A DNA stretch of 64,000 nt from Pokkaliibacter sp. MBI-7 (GCF_029846635.1 NZ_JARVTG010000002.1:248001-312000), one strand, 5' to 3'; shown: positions 42,434 to 51,314, numbered from the stretch's first letter. Program-made: numbers and translations. Notes: generated by a model from the letters alone, not told the origin.

Positions 42434-43442
42434 CCTGCGGTTCGCCACGGGAGTGCATATCTTAGCCGGTATGTTCAGAGATACCTGATTAATGGACCTT
42501 GGTCCATTGTTGTCGTCGTACAGGGTTGTACGGTGTATTCCGGTGACGGGATGATCAGGAAACAGTAAAGGGACACTGCAAGGATCGGAGCCCAAATCCA
42601 ATCAGCACAATGAAAAATTGGACGTCGCTCAGGAGGAGCTGTAGGTGCCATAGCGGAAGTCCGTCTTCCGTTTTCACTTAATCAAGAGGTTCAGAGCTAA
42701 AGCTCTGTTTACCATTGTCGGGGTCCGTTTCGGCGGACAAGTCGACCTGTTGTACGACCAACAGTAACCCACGGGGACATGCAGGGCGGGTAACTGCCTT
42801 GTGTGAAGCTCCCCCGGAATGTAACCCTCCCGCAAGGGGCGCTGGCACTTTGTGAGAAGTGGCAGCGGATTCTCGGAGCAGTACCGGGTTGAGGGGCTAG
42901 GTTGGCTGGTAGGGGAAACGTAAGTGAACTGCTGATAAACGTCGTCAGTACTGACAAGCCTAAACTGCTGACAGGCTTGAACCAAAAGGTGTGTGGCCGG
43001 TTATCTCTGTAAGTGCTAGAGATACGTCGTCATGAGAGCCATCGGCGAAAAGGCAGTCCCTAACCCAGTCGTGTGGTAAGCAGGGAACGTGGTAAGACCG
43101 TATAGCCGCCCTTCGGGGCAGGAGCGCCGTGAGGCAATCTGTTGGCTGTGCGGTTATGGGAGGGTGGAGAAAGCGAAGGTCATCCGGTAATAGGATGGAT
43201 AGGGGTTTTAATGTCACCCCACGGGAAACCGGGCAGACTTCCACTTGGCAGATCGTCGTAAGGCGGCTGTTACCCTCTTACCTTTGAGACCATTAAACAC
43301 TTCGGTGAACCCTGAGTTCACCCTACTACACACTCGGCAGACCTTGAGTCTGCCTGTTGCTCTACCCCTGACGGGACAGTTTTTCCCGTCAGGGAGAATG
43401 CTGTCTTCGTTCAGGATCATGGTCTTGAATAAGGAAGGCAGC

Positions 43443-45131
43443 ATGAAAGAACTGACGCGCGAAAGCGTGATGTCTGCGCCTACCGGCGGACCGTTGGTGT
43501 GGCACGAGGTCGACTGGCAACGTGTGCAACGGAACGTCAGAGGAATGCAGATTCGTATTGCGAAGGCTTGTAAGGAAGGCAAATGGCGGAGGGTGAAAGC
43601 CCTGCAACGGCTGCTGACCCGCTCACGTTCAGCCAGATTACTGGCGGTACGGCGAGTGACTGAGAACCAGGGTAAGCGCACGGCGGGAGTCGACCGCGTA
43701 CTCTGGGATACGCCCGAAAGTAAACAACTGGCGGCGGAAACGTTGAAACGCCGGGGGTATCGCCCTCTGCCTCTGCGCAGGGTGTATATCCCCAAGAGTA
43801 ATGGGAAGGAACGTCCTCTGGGCATCCCCACCATGCATGACCGGGCCATGCAGGCGTTATACCTGCTGGCATTGGCTCCTGTCGCGGAAACACGGGGCGA
43901 TCCCAACAGCTACGGCTTCAGGATCGAACGGTCAACTGCGGACGCCATGGGTCAGCTCTTTGTGTGCCTCGCCAAAAAGGCGTCAGCCCAATGGGTGTTA
44001 GAGGCAGACATTAAAGGCTGTTTTGACCATATCAATCACGACTGGCTGGTCCAGCATGTCCCTACGGACAGGCAGGTACTGACCAAGTGGTTGAAAGCGG
44101 GGGTGGTCCACAAGGGCCAGCTCCAGTCGACAGAGGCAGGAACGCCACAAGGGGGAATTATTTCTCCGACCTTGGCTAATATGGCGTTGGACGGTTTGGA
44201 ACGCGAACTCCAGCAATACTTGGGACGGACCAAATCGGGACGATTCAAGGTTAATGTTGTGCGGTATGCGGATGATTTTGTCATCACAGGCGCCTCGAAA
44301 GAGGTACTGGAGAACGACATCCGGCCTTGGGTAGAAACATTCCTGCATACGCGGGGATTGCAACTATCCGGGGAAAAGACACATGTCGTCCACATTGACC
44401 ATGGCTTTGATTTTCTGGGATGGAATTTCCGCAAATACGGCGGCAAGCTCCTGATCAAACCAAGCAAGAAAAACGTGCAAGCGTTCTATCGCAAGGTCAA
44501 GGAAATCATCGACGCCAATAAAACTGCTAAGCAGGAGAATCTGATTCGCCTGCTGAACCCGGTGCTGAAAGGATGGGCTTTGTACCATCAGCCGGTGGTA
44601 GCCAAGGCAACGTTCAGCCGTTTAGACGACCTGATTTTTCAGGCGGTACGAAAATGGGCCAAGCGTCGGCACCCGAACAAGAATGCCTTATGGGTCATGG
44701 AGAAATACTTCCAGCCCATCGGGGAGCGTTCAAGGGTGTTTGCCGCCACGGTAAAGAATGAGTGGGGCGACAAGTCGGTGGTGGCGCTGTATGCGCTGGC
44801 CAGTACACCGATAGAACGACACAGAAAGATCGCAGGGGACTACAATCCCTTCGATCCCGACATGGAAGCCACAGGTGAGGCGCTGCGAATGAGTCGGATG
44901 CTGAATAAGCTGAAGTATCGTAAACAGGTTGCCAGTCTGTACACCCAGCAGAAAGGTCGCTGTGCGTTATGCAAGGAACCGGTTACCAAAGAAACAGGAT
45001 GGCATGACCATCATATCGTTTACCGCTCACAAGGGGGTGACGACACACTGAGGAATCGGGTACTCTTGCACCCCGTTTGTCACGCTCAGCTTCACAGCCG
45101 TGGTCTGACAGTAAACAAACCGGCCCATTAA
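43443..45131 (+). CDS. ltrA: Group II intron reverse transcriptase/maturase with HNH endonuclease
   Basis: A 562-residue protein in the usual order. Reverse transcriptase motifs are RRVYIPKSNGKERPLGIPT (RT1-2), EADIKGCFDHI (RT3), GTPQGGIISPTLANM (RT4) and VRYADDFVI (RT5, catalytic YADD). The maturase X domain includes FLGWNFRKYGGKLLIKPS and LLNPVLKGWALYHQ. The C-terminal HNH endonuclease has CALCKEPV, HDHHIVYRSQGGDDTLRN and HPVCHAQLH. It helps intron RNA fold, cleaves the target strand and copies the intron into DNA. ATG 43443 has GGAAGG upstream. No frameshift, so probably active. Confidence 0.95.
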   Translation: MKELTRESVMSAPTGGPLVWHEVDWQRVQRNVRGMQIRIAKACKEGKWRRVKALQRLLTRSRSARLLAVRRVTENQGKRTAGVDRVLWDTPESKQLAAETLKRRGYRPLPLRRVYIPKSNGKERPLGIPTMHDRAMQALYLLALAPVAETRGDPNSYGFRIERSTADAMGQLFVCLAKKASAQWVLEADIKGCFDHINHDWLVQHVPTDRQVLTKWLKAGVVHKGQLQSTEAGTPQGGIISPTLANMALDGLERELQQYLGRTKSGRFKVNVVRYADDFVITGASKEVLENDIRPWVETFLHTRGLQLSGEKTHVVHIDHGFDFLGWNFRKYGGKLLIKPSKKNVQAFYRKVKEIIDANKTAKQENLIRLLNPVLKGWALYHQPVVAKATFSRLDDLIFQAVRKWAKRRHPNKNALWVMEKYFQPIGERSRVFAATVKNEWGDKSVVALYALASTPIERHRKIAGDYNPFDPDMEATGEALRMSRMLNKLKYRKQVASLYTQQKGRCALCKEPVTKETGWHDHHIVYRSQGGDDTLRNRVLLHPVCHAQLHSRGLTVNKPAH

Positions 45132-45153
45132 GTGGGCTTAGTTTAATCTGCTC

Positions 45154-45187
45154 GAGCCGTGTGCGGTGAAAGCCGCACGCACGGTTC
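45154..45187 (+). ncRNA. Group II intron domain V
   Basis: A 34-nt hairpin starting GAGCCGTGTGCGGT, with GAAA tetraloop and ending ACGGTTC. It carries the AGC-type catalytic triad position near the base and a two-base bulge on the 3' side, as in canonical domain V. Confidence 0.93.
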
Positions 45188-45353
45188 TACGGGGGGGATG
45201 GCACAGTAATGTGCTGTCCCTACCCTACTGACGGCACAAGCCTTTACGTGAATCTGCGGAAACTTGTGTTAGTTTGATAGTGCTCTGTACTGAGTGATCT
45301 CGTAAAAAGGTTATAAAGTAAACGAGCAAGCCTTGTGGAAAGGCAAGTGTAAT

Positions 45354-45464
45354 GGTGGCCCTGCCGGTCCCCCCGCAACAATAAACCGTGAACCCGGTCA
45401 GGCCCGGAAGGGAGCAGCCGCAGCGGTAGACTTGGGTGCCGGGGTGAGGCTGGCAGGACCGCCT
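45354..45464 (+). ncRNA. ffs: 4.5S RNA of the signal recognition particle
   Basis: The roughly 111-nt RNA folds into one long hairpin (5' arm GGTGGCCCTGCCGG with 3' arm GGCAGGACCGCC). It carries the conserved apical region GTCAGGCCCGGAAGGGAGCAGCC, with the GGAA tetraloop and the internal loop that binds Ffh. It sits directly before dnaX, a common gammaproteobacterial arrangement. A TTATAAAG box at 45311 may be its -10 element. Ends are approximate by a few bases. Confidence 0.93.
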
Positions 45465-45536
45465 CCAGTCTTTATCCCATTCTCGATTCTTTCCCGCTCG
45501 GTTGATAATGACCTCTCTGTGACGAAGAGGGAGTTA

Positions 45537-47750
45537 ATGAGCTATCAGGTTTTGGCTCGCAAATGGCGGCCGAAAAACTTCCATGAAATGGTTGGACAAG
45601 AGCATGTGCTTAAAGCACTGATCAATGCTCTGGACAACAATCGTCTGCACCATGCCTATTTGTTTACCGGAACGCGCGGGGTTGGGAAGACCACCATTGC
45701 CCGAATTCTGGCTAAATGCCTCAATTGCGAAACCGGCGTTACTTCCAAACCCTGTGGGGTTTGTTCCTCCTGTCAGGAAATTAATGAAGGACGTTTCGTT
45801 GATCTGATCGAAGTCGACGCAGCATCCCGCACCAAGGTAGAAGACACCCGCGAGTTATTGGAAAACGTCCAGTATGCTCCTAGTCGTGGTCGCTACAAGG
45901 TCTACCTAATCGACGAAGTGCACATGCTATCCGGACACAGCTTCAATGCGCTGTTGAAAACCCTGGAAGAGCCGCCACCTCACGTCAAGTTTCTGCTTGC
46001 CACTACCGATCCGCAGAAGCTGCCTATCACTGTATTGTCCCGGTGTTTGCAGTTCAGTCTCAAAAATATGAGTCCCGAGCGCATTGTCGGGCATCTGCAG
46101 CACGTGCTTGCTGCAGAACAGGTCGAGTTTGAAGAGCCTGCCTTGTGGCAACTGGGGCGGGCGGCTGACGGCAGTATGCGTGATGCCATGAGTCTCACAG
46201 ACCAGGCCATTGCGTATGGCCAGGGTCGTGTTGCGGCGGCCGATGTTGCTGCAATGCTGGGTACCCTTGATCAGCGGTGGGCTTTTGCCCTGGTTGAGGC
46301 ACTGGCTCGGCATGATGTATCCCGGATGCTGCAACAGGTTGCCGCCCTGGCTGAGCTGGCGCCTGATTATCAGGGGGTACTGGCGGATATGCTGAGCCTG
46401 CTGCATCGCATTGCTTTGGCACAGGTCATGCCGGATGGTATAGACAACAGTCAGGGTGACCGTGACAGTGTGCTGGCGCTCGCGCAATTACTGCCAGCAG
46501 AAGATGTGCAGCTGTTTTATCAGATTGCTCTGACAGGCCGGAAAGATTTGCCTTTGAGTCCTGATGCGCGCCAAGGGCTGGAAATGGCATTGCTGCGCAT
46601 GCTGGCATTTCGTCCCAGAGGGGTTGCCGTGACGCCGGGTAACGGTGCTGTGCAGATTGCTCCTGCATCAGTGCAAGCGGCGACGCCTGCGGTGGTTGTG
46701 GAGGGGGCAGGGCTAAAAAAGCCTGAGCCTGCTGCGATGCCAGCAGTGATACAGCAGACTGATAAGGTATCGCCTGCTGTCATGACTGCGCCGCAGCCCA
46801 CTGCTAGCGCACCGAGCTCCGTGCCTGTTTCTAAAGAAGCGGCTCCTGTCGTGTTATCTTCAGCCGACAGTCAGGCCGGGATGCCGGTCGGAAATGCTTC
46901 TGGGGTCACAGAGCCGGGTGCCTCAGGTGACACGGCACGACCTTTAACTGAACAAGTGCTAAAAGAAACGTCAGTTGCCCCGCGTACTCCGATACCAGAT
47001 ACGGAACAGAGGGATACTGTTATTGCGCCTACGAACAGTGCCAGGCCAGCGGGGCATTCTGCTCCTGCTCCTGATGCTGCAGGCACACCGCCATTCGATA
47101 CTCAGGTGCCTCTGGATGCCTACAGTGACTATCAGAGTGGAGCCAGTTATGCCGCGGCGATGATGGATGCAGGTGAGGATGAAGATGATTCCGAGCCCGG
47201 CGCCATGCTTGACCAGGCGGTCTACCAGGCCGACTATCTGCTGAGTCAGCTGTCCAGCCCCGAAGTAGTCAGTGCCGAAGCGGCATTGGATGAGGCGGAG
47301 GTGGAGGAGGAGCCGGATGTCGCCAGTCATGAGCCTGCGTTCGGGTACGAGCAGATCAGTCTGGAAACCTGGCCCTTGATTGCTCAGGATGTGCCCATAC
47401 GTGGAGTGCTACGTGCTATTGTCGAGGCGACTGAGCTGGTTAGGGTTTCGGTAGAGGGGCTAGAGCTGACTTGCGAAGATCAGCAGCACTCTCTGTTCAG
47501 TGCCCGTCAGCAATCCTTGCTGGAAGAGGCGCTTGCAGACTATTTTAAACGTCCAGTACGGATTAGCTGCCAGTCTTCGCGGGGGTTGGTACATACTGCC
47601 ACGGTTTACAAGGCGCAGGCCAGAGCGCTGCGCCAGCAACAGGCTGAGACCGCTATCCACAACGATGCGACATTGCATGCGTTGCTCGATGCATTCGAAG
47701 CAATTATCCAACCCGGATCAATCAAACCGGTCGAATTACAGAGAGGTTGA
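45537..47750 (+). CDS. dnaX: DNA polymerase III subunits tau and gamma
   Basis: The full frame gives a 737-residue tau subunit, the clamp-loader ATPase that links the polymerase cores and helicase. Visible features are Walker A TGTRGVGKTT, zinc cysteines CLNCETGVTSKPCGVCSSC, the DEVHMLS box and the sensor-2 region. A long Ala/Pro/Val-rich linker (residues ~365-600) follows, and then the C-terminal polymerase-binding domain. A programmed -1 frameshift at 46715 would give a short gamma subunit of about 396 residues. I chose ATG 45537 (AGAGGGAG upstream). The frame stays open into ffs, but that region is RNA. Confidence 0.96.
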   Translation: MSYQVLARKWRPKNFHEMVGQEHVLKALINALDNNRLHHAYLFTGTRGVGKTTIARILAKCLNCETGVTSKPCGVCSSCQEINEGRFVDLIEVDAASRTKVEDTRELLENVQYAPSRGRYKVYLIDEVHMLSGHSFNALLKTLEEPPPHVKFLLATTDPQKLPITVLSRCLQFSLKNMSPERIVGHLQHVLAAEQVEFEEPALWQLGRAADGSMRDAMSLTDQAIAYGQGRVAAADVAAMLGTLDQRWAFALVEALARHDVSRMLQQVAALAELAPDYQGVLADMLSLLHRIALAQVMPDGIDNSQGDRDSVLALAQLLPAEDVQLFYQIALTGRKDLPLSPDARQGLEMALLRMLAFRPRGVAVTPGNGAVQIAPASVQAATPAVVVEGAGLKKPEPAAMPAVIQQTDKVSPAVMTAPQPTASAPSSVPVSKEAAPVVLSSADSQAGMPVGNASGVTEPGASGDTARPLTEQVLKETSVAPRTPIPDTEQRDTVIAPTNSARPAGHSAPAPDAAGTPPFDTQVPLDAYSDYQSGASYAAAMMDAGEDEDDSEPGAMLDQAVYQADYLLSQLSSPEVVSAEAALDEAEVEEEPDVASHEPAFGYEQISLETWPLIAQDVPIRGVLRAIVEATELVRVSVEGLELTCEDQQHSLFSARQQSLLEEALADYFKRPVRISCQSSRGLVHTATVYKAQARALRQQQAETAIHNDATLHALLDAFEAIIQPGSIKPVELQRG
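46715..46721 (+). promoter_or_regulatory. Programmed -1 frameshift site in dnaX
   Basis: The heptamer A-AAA-AAG is in the zero frame (CTA AAA AAG). After slipping, the next codons are GCC TGA, so translation stops at once, as in E. coli (GAG UGA). A GGAGGGGG stretch lies about 10 bases upstream, like the stimulatory Shine-Dalgarno element, and a hairpin (CTGCTG/CAGCAG) starts about 7 bases downstream. All three E. coli elements are therefore present. Confidence 0.85.
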
Positions 47751-47751
47751 C

Positions 47752-48078
47752 ATGTTAAAAGGTGGAATGGGCAATCTGCTGAAGCAAGCCCAGAAAATGC
47801 AAGAGCAAATGCAGAAAATGCAGGAAGAGCTGGCAAATGCAGAAACCACCGGTGAGTCGGGTGCTGGTCTGGTCAAAATCGTGATGACGGGTCGTCATGA
47901 TGTCAAACGCGTCACCATTGATGACAGCCTGATGTCTGAAGATAAAGAGATGCTGGAAGACCTGCTGGCTGCAGCGGTAAACGATGCTGTTCGCAAGATT
48001 GAAGCTGTTAACAAGGAAAAGATGGCCAGTGCAACTTCTGGCATGGGTCTGCCTCCTGGCTTCAAGATGCCCTTCTAA
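47752..48078 (+). CDS. ybaB: YbaB/EbfC nucleoid-associated protein
   Basis: A 108-residue protein with the N-terminal coiled coil (LKQAQKMQEQMQKMQEEL) and the family core GLVKIVMTGRHDVKRVTIDDSLM. YbaB forms dimers that bind DNA. It starts one base after dnaX ends and is followed two bases later by recR, the classic dnaX-ybaB-recR operon. Confidence 0.95.
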   Translation: MLKGGMGNLLKQAQKMQEQMQKMQEELANAETTGESGAGLVKIVMTGRHDVKRVTIDDSLMSEDKEMLEDLLAAAVNDAVRKIEAVNKEKMASATSGMGLPPGFKMPF

Positions 48079-48080
48079 TC

Positions 48081-48680
48081 ATGCATTTCAGTCCACTCAT
48101 TGATCAGTTGATGGACTCGTTGCGCTGTCTGCCCGGGGTTGGCCCCAAGACTGCGCAACGCATGGCCCTGCATTTGCTGGAGAGAGACCGGGTAGGTGCC
48201 GAACGGCTGGCCCAGGCGATGTTGAAGGCGGTGGAGCTGGTCGGGCACTGTGAAAAGTGCCGAAATTTAAGTGAGTCGCCCATTTGTCGGCTATGTGAAA
48301 GCAGCCATCGCGATGAGTCCTTGCTCTGTGTGGTGGAAATGCCGGCAGACGTCCTTGCTATTGAGCAGACAGGCAGTTACAGAGGGCACTATTTTGTGCT
48401 GATGGGGCATTTGTCCCCCATCGAAGGTATTGGACCGGAGCAGCTGGGTATCGCTCAGCTATTGAGTCGGGTTCGTAACAGTGCTGTTGAAGAAATCATC
48501 ATTGCTACCAATCCTACGGTGGAAGGAGAGGCGACGGCGCACTACATCGTTGAGCAGATGCGTGCACTGCCGGTCAAGGTATCCCGGATTGCCCACGGCG
48601 TGCCTTTGGGTGGTGAGCTGGAGTACGTGGATGGAGGTACGCTGGTTCACGCATTAAGCGGGCGACGCTCCCTGCGCTGA
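48081..48680 (+). CDS. recR: Recombination protein RecR
   Basis: A 199-residue protein with the N-terminal HhH motif (LPGVGPKTAQRMALHLL), the four-cysteine zinc finger (CEKCRNLSESPICRLC) and a Toprim domain (LCVVEMPADVLAIEQTGSYRGHYFVL). With RecF and RecO it loads RecA on gapped DNA. Third gene of the dnaX-ybaB-recR operon. Confidence 0.97.
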   Translation: MHFSPLIDQLMDSLRCLPGVGPKTAQRMALHLLERDRVGAERLAQAMLKAVELVGHCEKCRNLSESPICRLCESSHRDESLLCVVEMPADVLAIEQTGSYRGHYFVLMGHLSPIEGIGPEQLGIAQLLSRVRNSAVEEIIIATNPTVEGEATAHYIVEQMRALPVKVSRIAHGVPLGGELEYVDGGTLVHALSGRRSLR

Positions 48681-48799
48681 AGCCGTTGGCGTTAGCTATC
48701 TCAATTGTTGTATCGGCGACTGTCTGGATTCAGTCACATGAATGAATCATGGTCAGATCATTGTCGTTGACTAGCGGATTCTGAAAGAGAGGTAATCGG

Positions 48800-49939
48800 A
48801 TGACCGAGGCCATCATGCCAGAGTATGAATGGGTTGCTGACAATGCGTCGCTGGCCCGCTGCTGTAAACGTTGGCTGAAGCGGCAGAGTCTGATGATTGA
48901 TACTGAGTTTGAGCGCACTCAGACTTTTTACCCGCGCCCTGGTTTGATCCAGGTCTACGATGGTGAGCAGATCACGCTGATTGATCCACTGAAGGTAACA
49001 GATATGGCACCACTGCGTGAGGTGCTGACTGATCCTGCCGTGCTGAAGGCGGTGCACTCCGGCTCTGAGGATGTGGAGCTGTTTATTCATCGTCTGGCAA
49101 TTACACCACAACCTTTGTTCGACACGCAGATTGCTGCGGCCTATGCCGGTGTTGGCCAGGGGATGGGATTTCAGCGACTGGTTGAAAGCCTGACGGGAAC
49201 GGTATTGTCCAAGGAGCAGACTCGCTCGGACTGGCTGCAGCGACCTCTGTCTGAAGCTCAATGTCACTATGCCAGTGAAGATGTGTTCTGGCTGCTACCG
49301 GTTTTTGAAGAGCTTTACGCCAAATTACAGACTTTGGGGCGCCTCCGCTGGCTGCTGGATGATACCTCTGAGCAGGTTGCCCAGATTGCCCGGGGAGTAG
49401 CTCCACAGGACTATTACGCCAAGGTGAAAATGGCCTGGCAGTTGAAGCCGCGTGAACTGGCTATCCTGCGTGATCTGTGTGACTGGCGAGAAGGTATTGC
49501 GCGATCTCAGGATCTGTCACGGAATATGGTGATGCCTGATCGTGTACTGTTTGAAGTTGCCAAGCGTAAACCCTTTAAACTCGAACAGTTGATGGGGATT
49601 GAAGGGGCTAGGGCTCATCTGGTCAAGCGCCATGGTAAAACGGTGCTGGCGATCGTAGAGGCGGTGCGGGCATTGCCTGACGAAGCCTTGCCGCCTGCGC
49701 TGCCCAAGCCGTTATCCAAATCTGCCCAGCAGAGACTAAATACCATTCGTGGGCGTATCGACACCGTTGCTGAACCATTGAACGTGCCGGTGGATATGCT
49801 GGCACGCAAGCGAGATCTTGAGGTACTGGCGCGTCGCCCCGAACTGCTGGCACTGCCTGACAAATGGCCTGTGGGCCTGCAAGGCTGGCGTGGAGAGTTG
49901 TTGAGCGAGTGTTTGAGCTCGTTGCGTTTTAATGAGTAG
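48800..49939 (+). CDS. rnd: Ribonuclease D
   Basis: A 379-residue 3'-5' exoribonuclease for tRNA maturation. DEDD motifs are LMIDTEFERT (Exo I), AVHSGSEDVELF (Exo II) and CHYASEDVFWLLPVF (Exo III), followed by an HRDC domain (ELAILRDLCDWREGIARSQDLSRNMVMPD). GAGAGG precedes the ATG. The stop codon overlaps the likely start of ycgL. Confidence 0.96.
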   Translation: MTEAIMPEYEWVADNASLARCCKRWLKRQSLMIDTEFERTQTFYPRPGLIQVYDGEQITLIDPLKVTDMAPLREVLTDPAVLKAVHSGSEDVELFIHRLAITPQPLFDTQIAAAYAGVGQGMGFQRLVESLTGTVLSKEQTRSDWLQRPLSEAQCHYASEDVFWLLPVFEELYAKLQTLGRLRWLLDDTSEQVAQIARGVAPQDYYAKVKMAWQLKPRELAILRDLCDWREGIARSQDLSRNMVMPDRVLFEVAKRKPFKLEQLMGIEGARAHLVKRHGKTVLAIVEAVRALPDEALPPALPKPLSKSAQQRLNTIRGRIDTVAEPLNVPVDMLARKRDLEVLARRPELLALPDKWPVGLQGWRGELLSECLSSLRFNE

Positions 49940-50234
49940 AAAAATGAAGCCTGTCCTCTGCAGTATTTATAAAAGCCCCAAGCGGGATGAAATGTACCTC
50001 TACGTGCTCAAGCAGGAGCAGTTTGCCAAAGTGCCAGAGTTGTTGCTGGAGCAGTTTGGCAAGCCTGTTCATGTGTTCGACATGCTGTTGAAGGCTGATC
50101 GTAAACTTGCTCGAGCGAAGGTCGAAGATGTGCTGGCGGCAATAGAGAGTCAGGGCTTCTTTTTGCAGATGCCCCCTCCCAAAGAGGCATACATGCTGGA
50201 TAACTATCGAGCGCCGACAGAGGGTCGCTACTGA
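49932..50234 (+). CDS. ycgL: YcgL-domain protein
   Basis: A 100-residue protein with the YcgL core (CSIYKSPKRDEMYLYVLK, then VPELLLEQFGKPVHVFDMLL and GFFLQMPPP). Its function is unknown. It overlaps the end of rnd by 8 bases and shares one base with ycgN, and the rnd-ycgL-ycgN order is common in gammaproteobacteria. ATG 49944 (MKPVLC) is an equally possible start, as neither has a strong binding site. Confidence 0.88.
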   Translation: MSRKMKPVLCSIYKSPKRDEMYLYVLKQEQFAKVPELLLEQFGKPVHVFDMLLKADRKLARAKVEDVLAAIESQGFFLQMPPPKEAYMLDNYRAPTEGRY

Positions 50235-50683
50235 TGTTGCGTGAGCATTTCTGGGATCAGTATTCCCTCGAAGAGCTGAACCACGATGAGTGGGAAGCAT
50301 TGTGCGATGGTTGTGGTAAATGCTGCCTGCACAAGCTTGAAGATGAGGACACCGGTGAGATTTACCATACTCGGGTTGCTTGCAAGGAGCTGGACATCAA
50401 GTCTGGTGGTTGTATGCACTATGAAGACCGATTGTCACGTGTACCAGATTGTGTACAAATGACGCCGGAGCTTGTTCGTAGTGTCAACTGGCTGCATCCG
50501 TCGTGTGCGTACCGACGGGTTGCAGAAAAAAGAGGGCTGCCCGACTGGCATCCTCTCATTAGTGGCAAAGCTGCAACTAGCAAGACTGGGCGCATTAAAC
50601 TGAAGCGGCTGGCTATCAGTGAGAGAGTGGTGCCTGTGGATGCCGACTGGGAATTGTTGATTGTCGATATCACTGACTTGTGA
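50234..50683 (+). CDS. ycgN: YcgN family cysteine-cluster protein
   Basis: A 149-residue protein. The Cys motif CDGCGKCC is near residue 24, with further cysteines in VACKELD, GGCMHY, DCVQM and PSCAYR. This spacing suggests a metal or Fe-S site of the zinc/iron-chelating (CxxCxxCC) family. The start overlaps the ycgL stop (TGATG), so it is translationally coupled. Function not established. Confidence 0.9.
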   Translation: MLREHFWDQYSLEELNHDEWEALCDGCGKCCLHKLEDEDTGEIYHTRVACKELDIKSGGCMHYEDRLSRVPDCVQMTPELVRSVNWLHPSCAYRRVAEKRGLPDWHPLISGKAATSKTGRIKLKRLAISERVVPVDADWELLIVDITDL

Positions 50684-50834
50684 TGTTCCGCAATAATTTC
50701 TTGTTGAGTGCTTGAAACGCCTTGGGGCTTTGGGTAAATTCTTTCGCGCGTTCATCGACTGATTCAAACATCTCTTTCAAATTTAGATGCTGTTCGGTCG
50801 ATGTGAAAACTGAATTAATAATAGCTATATGCAT
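50670..50834 (-). CDS. Possible 54-residue protein, convergent with ycgN
   Basis: The frame encodes a mostly helical, charged peptide (EHLNLKEMFESVDERAKEFTQS, then NKKLLRNITSQ) with protein-like composition, overlapping the end of ycgN by 14 bases. No ribosome binding site is seen at ATG 50834. It may be a small gene or the tail of a lost one. Confidence 0.25.
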   Translation of the reverse strand: MHIAIINSVFTSTEQHLNLKEMFESVDERAKEFTQSPKAFQALNKKLLRNITSQ

Positions 50835-50966
50835 CAAGAGTAGGGCTGACGTCCTCGCCAACCTGCCTAACCTGGGCAAGGTGGACTCCCGTAAGGGAGA
50901 TGCGGCCAACTGGCAACCAAACAGGCCTTTCTCACGTCAGCTCTCATAAAACCATGGGAGCCTCAA

Positions 50967-51314
50967 ATGCTAGATACCCCCACCACCGATTTCGACTCCT
51001 GCAGCAGCGACCTGAGTTCGCCTGTTTCAGCTCCCTTTACCTCTCCTCAATGGATTTTTCACCGCGAGCACAATTGTGCGCTCCGAATCTGGACCGCCGA
51101 AGGGAAGCGCAAGGATGCATGGGGATTGGCATGGGCGACTACTTTCCTCTATGTCGAGTATTGTGCGGGTAAAAATCGCCACGCCTATCGTTGTTACGAG
51201 TTTCGTTTTGGTATCTCAATTCAACAGTGGCTTGTAGATGTCTTTGAGCGTCAGTTGTTCGCTGATCTTAATGTTGCTGAAACACAGCGCTGGCAGCAGG
51301 CAGAGTCTGTGTAA
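50967..51314 (+). CDS. Hypothetical protein, 115 residues
   Basis: A soluble protein with no signal peptide, rich in aromatic residues (WIFHREHNCALRIWTAEGKR, FLYVEYCAGKNRHAYRCYEFRFGISIQQW). GGAG lies 7 bases before the ATG, which supports translation. I do not recognise the family. It stands alone between ycgN and the VWA gene. Confidence 0.5.
   Translation: MLDTPTTDFDSCSSDLSSPVSAPFTSPQWIFHREHNCALRIWTAEGKRKDAWGLAWATTFLYVEYCAGKNRHAYRCYEFRFGISIQQWLVDVFERQLFADLNVAETQRWQQAESV

Larger units (their letters stand above)
41952..42990. other. About 1 kb of hairpin-rich non-coding sequence
   Basis: No credible protein gene is found. Instead at least 14 short hairpins follow one another, for example 42084-42100, 42137-42151, 42197-42216, 42244-42257, 42344-42362, 42391-42404, 42491-42508, 42517-42532, 42654-42670, 42692-42707, 42723-42738 and 42955-42979. 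Many have perfect 5-8 bp stems and tight loops. This is the pattern of a large structured RNA. The right end is the 5' exon of the group II intron. Confidence 0.55.
42991..45228 (+). mobile_element. Group II intron, about 2.2 kb, with HNH maturase
   Basis: The 5' end GTGTG at 42991 matches the GUGYG consensus. Exon bases AAAGGT (42985-42990, IBS1) are complementary to ACCTTT at 43280-43285 in domain I, a good EBS1. Domain V is at 45154-45187. Domain VI (about 45190-45225) has a bulged A within CCCTACCC, the likely branch point, and the intron ends ...TAC (AY rule) at 45228. The maturase gene lies in domain IV. All parts needed for splicing and retrohoming seem present. The 5' boundary is the least certain part. 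Confidence 0.85.

Noticed and set aside
42104..42488. Open frames encoding small basic or cysteine-containing proteins
   Set aside because: Frames exist on both strands only because of the tandem repeat. None has a good ribosome binding site, and the base changes keep RNA pairing rather than codons.
42100..42990. Integron attC array or an outer group II intron (twintron)
   Set aside because: No integrase, no attC core pairs and no second domain V downstream were found, so neither label is supported.
45333..45536. Extended N-terminus of DnaX from an upstream start
   Set aside because: That stretch is the 4.5S RNA gene, and ATG 45537 has a strong ribosome binding site and the normal DnaX N-terminus.
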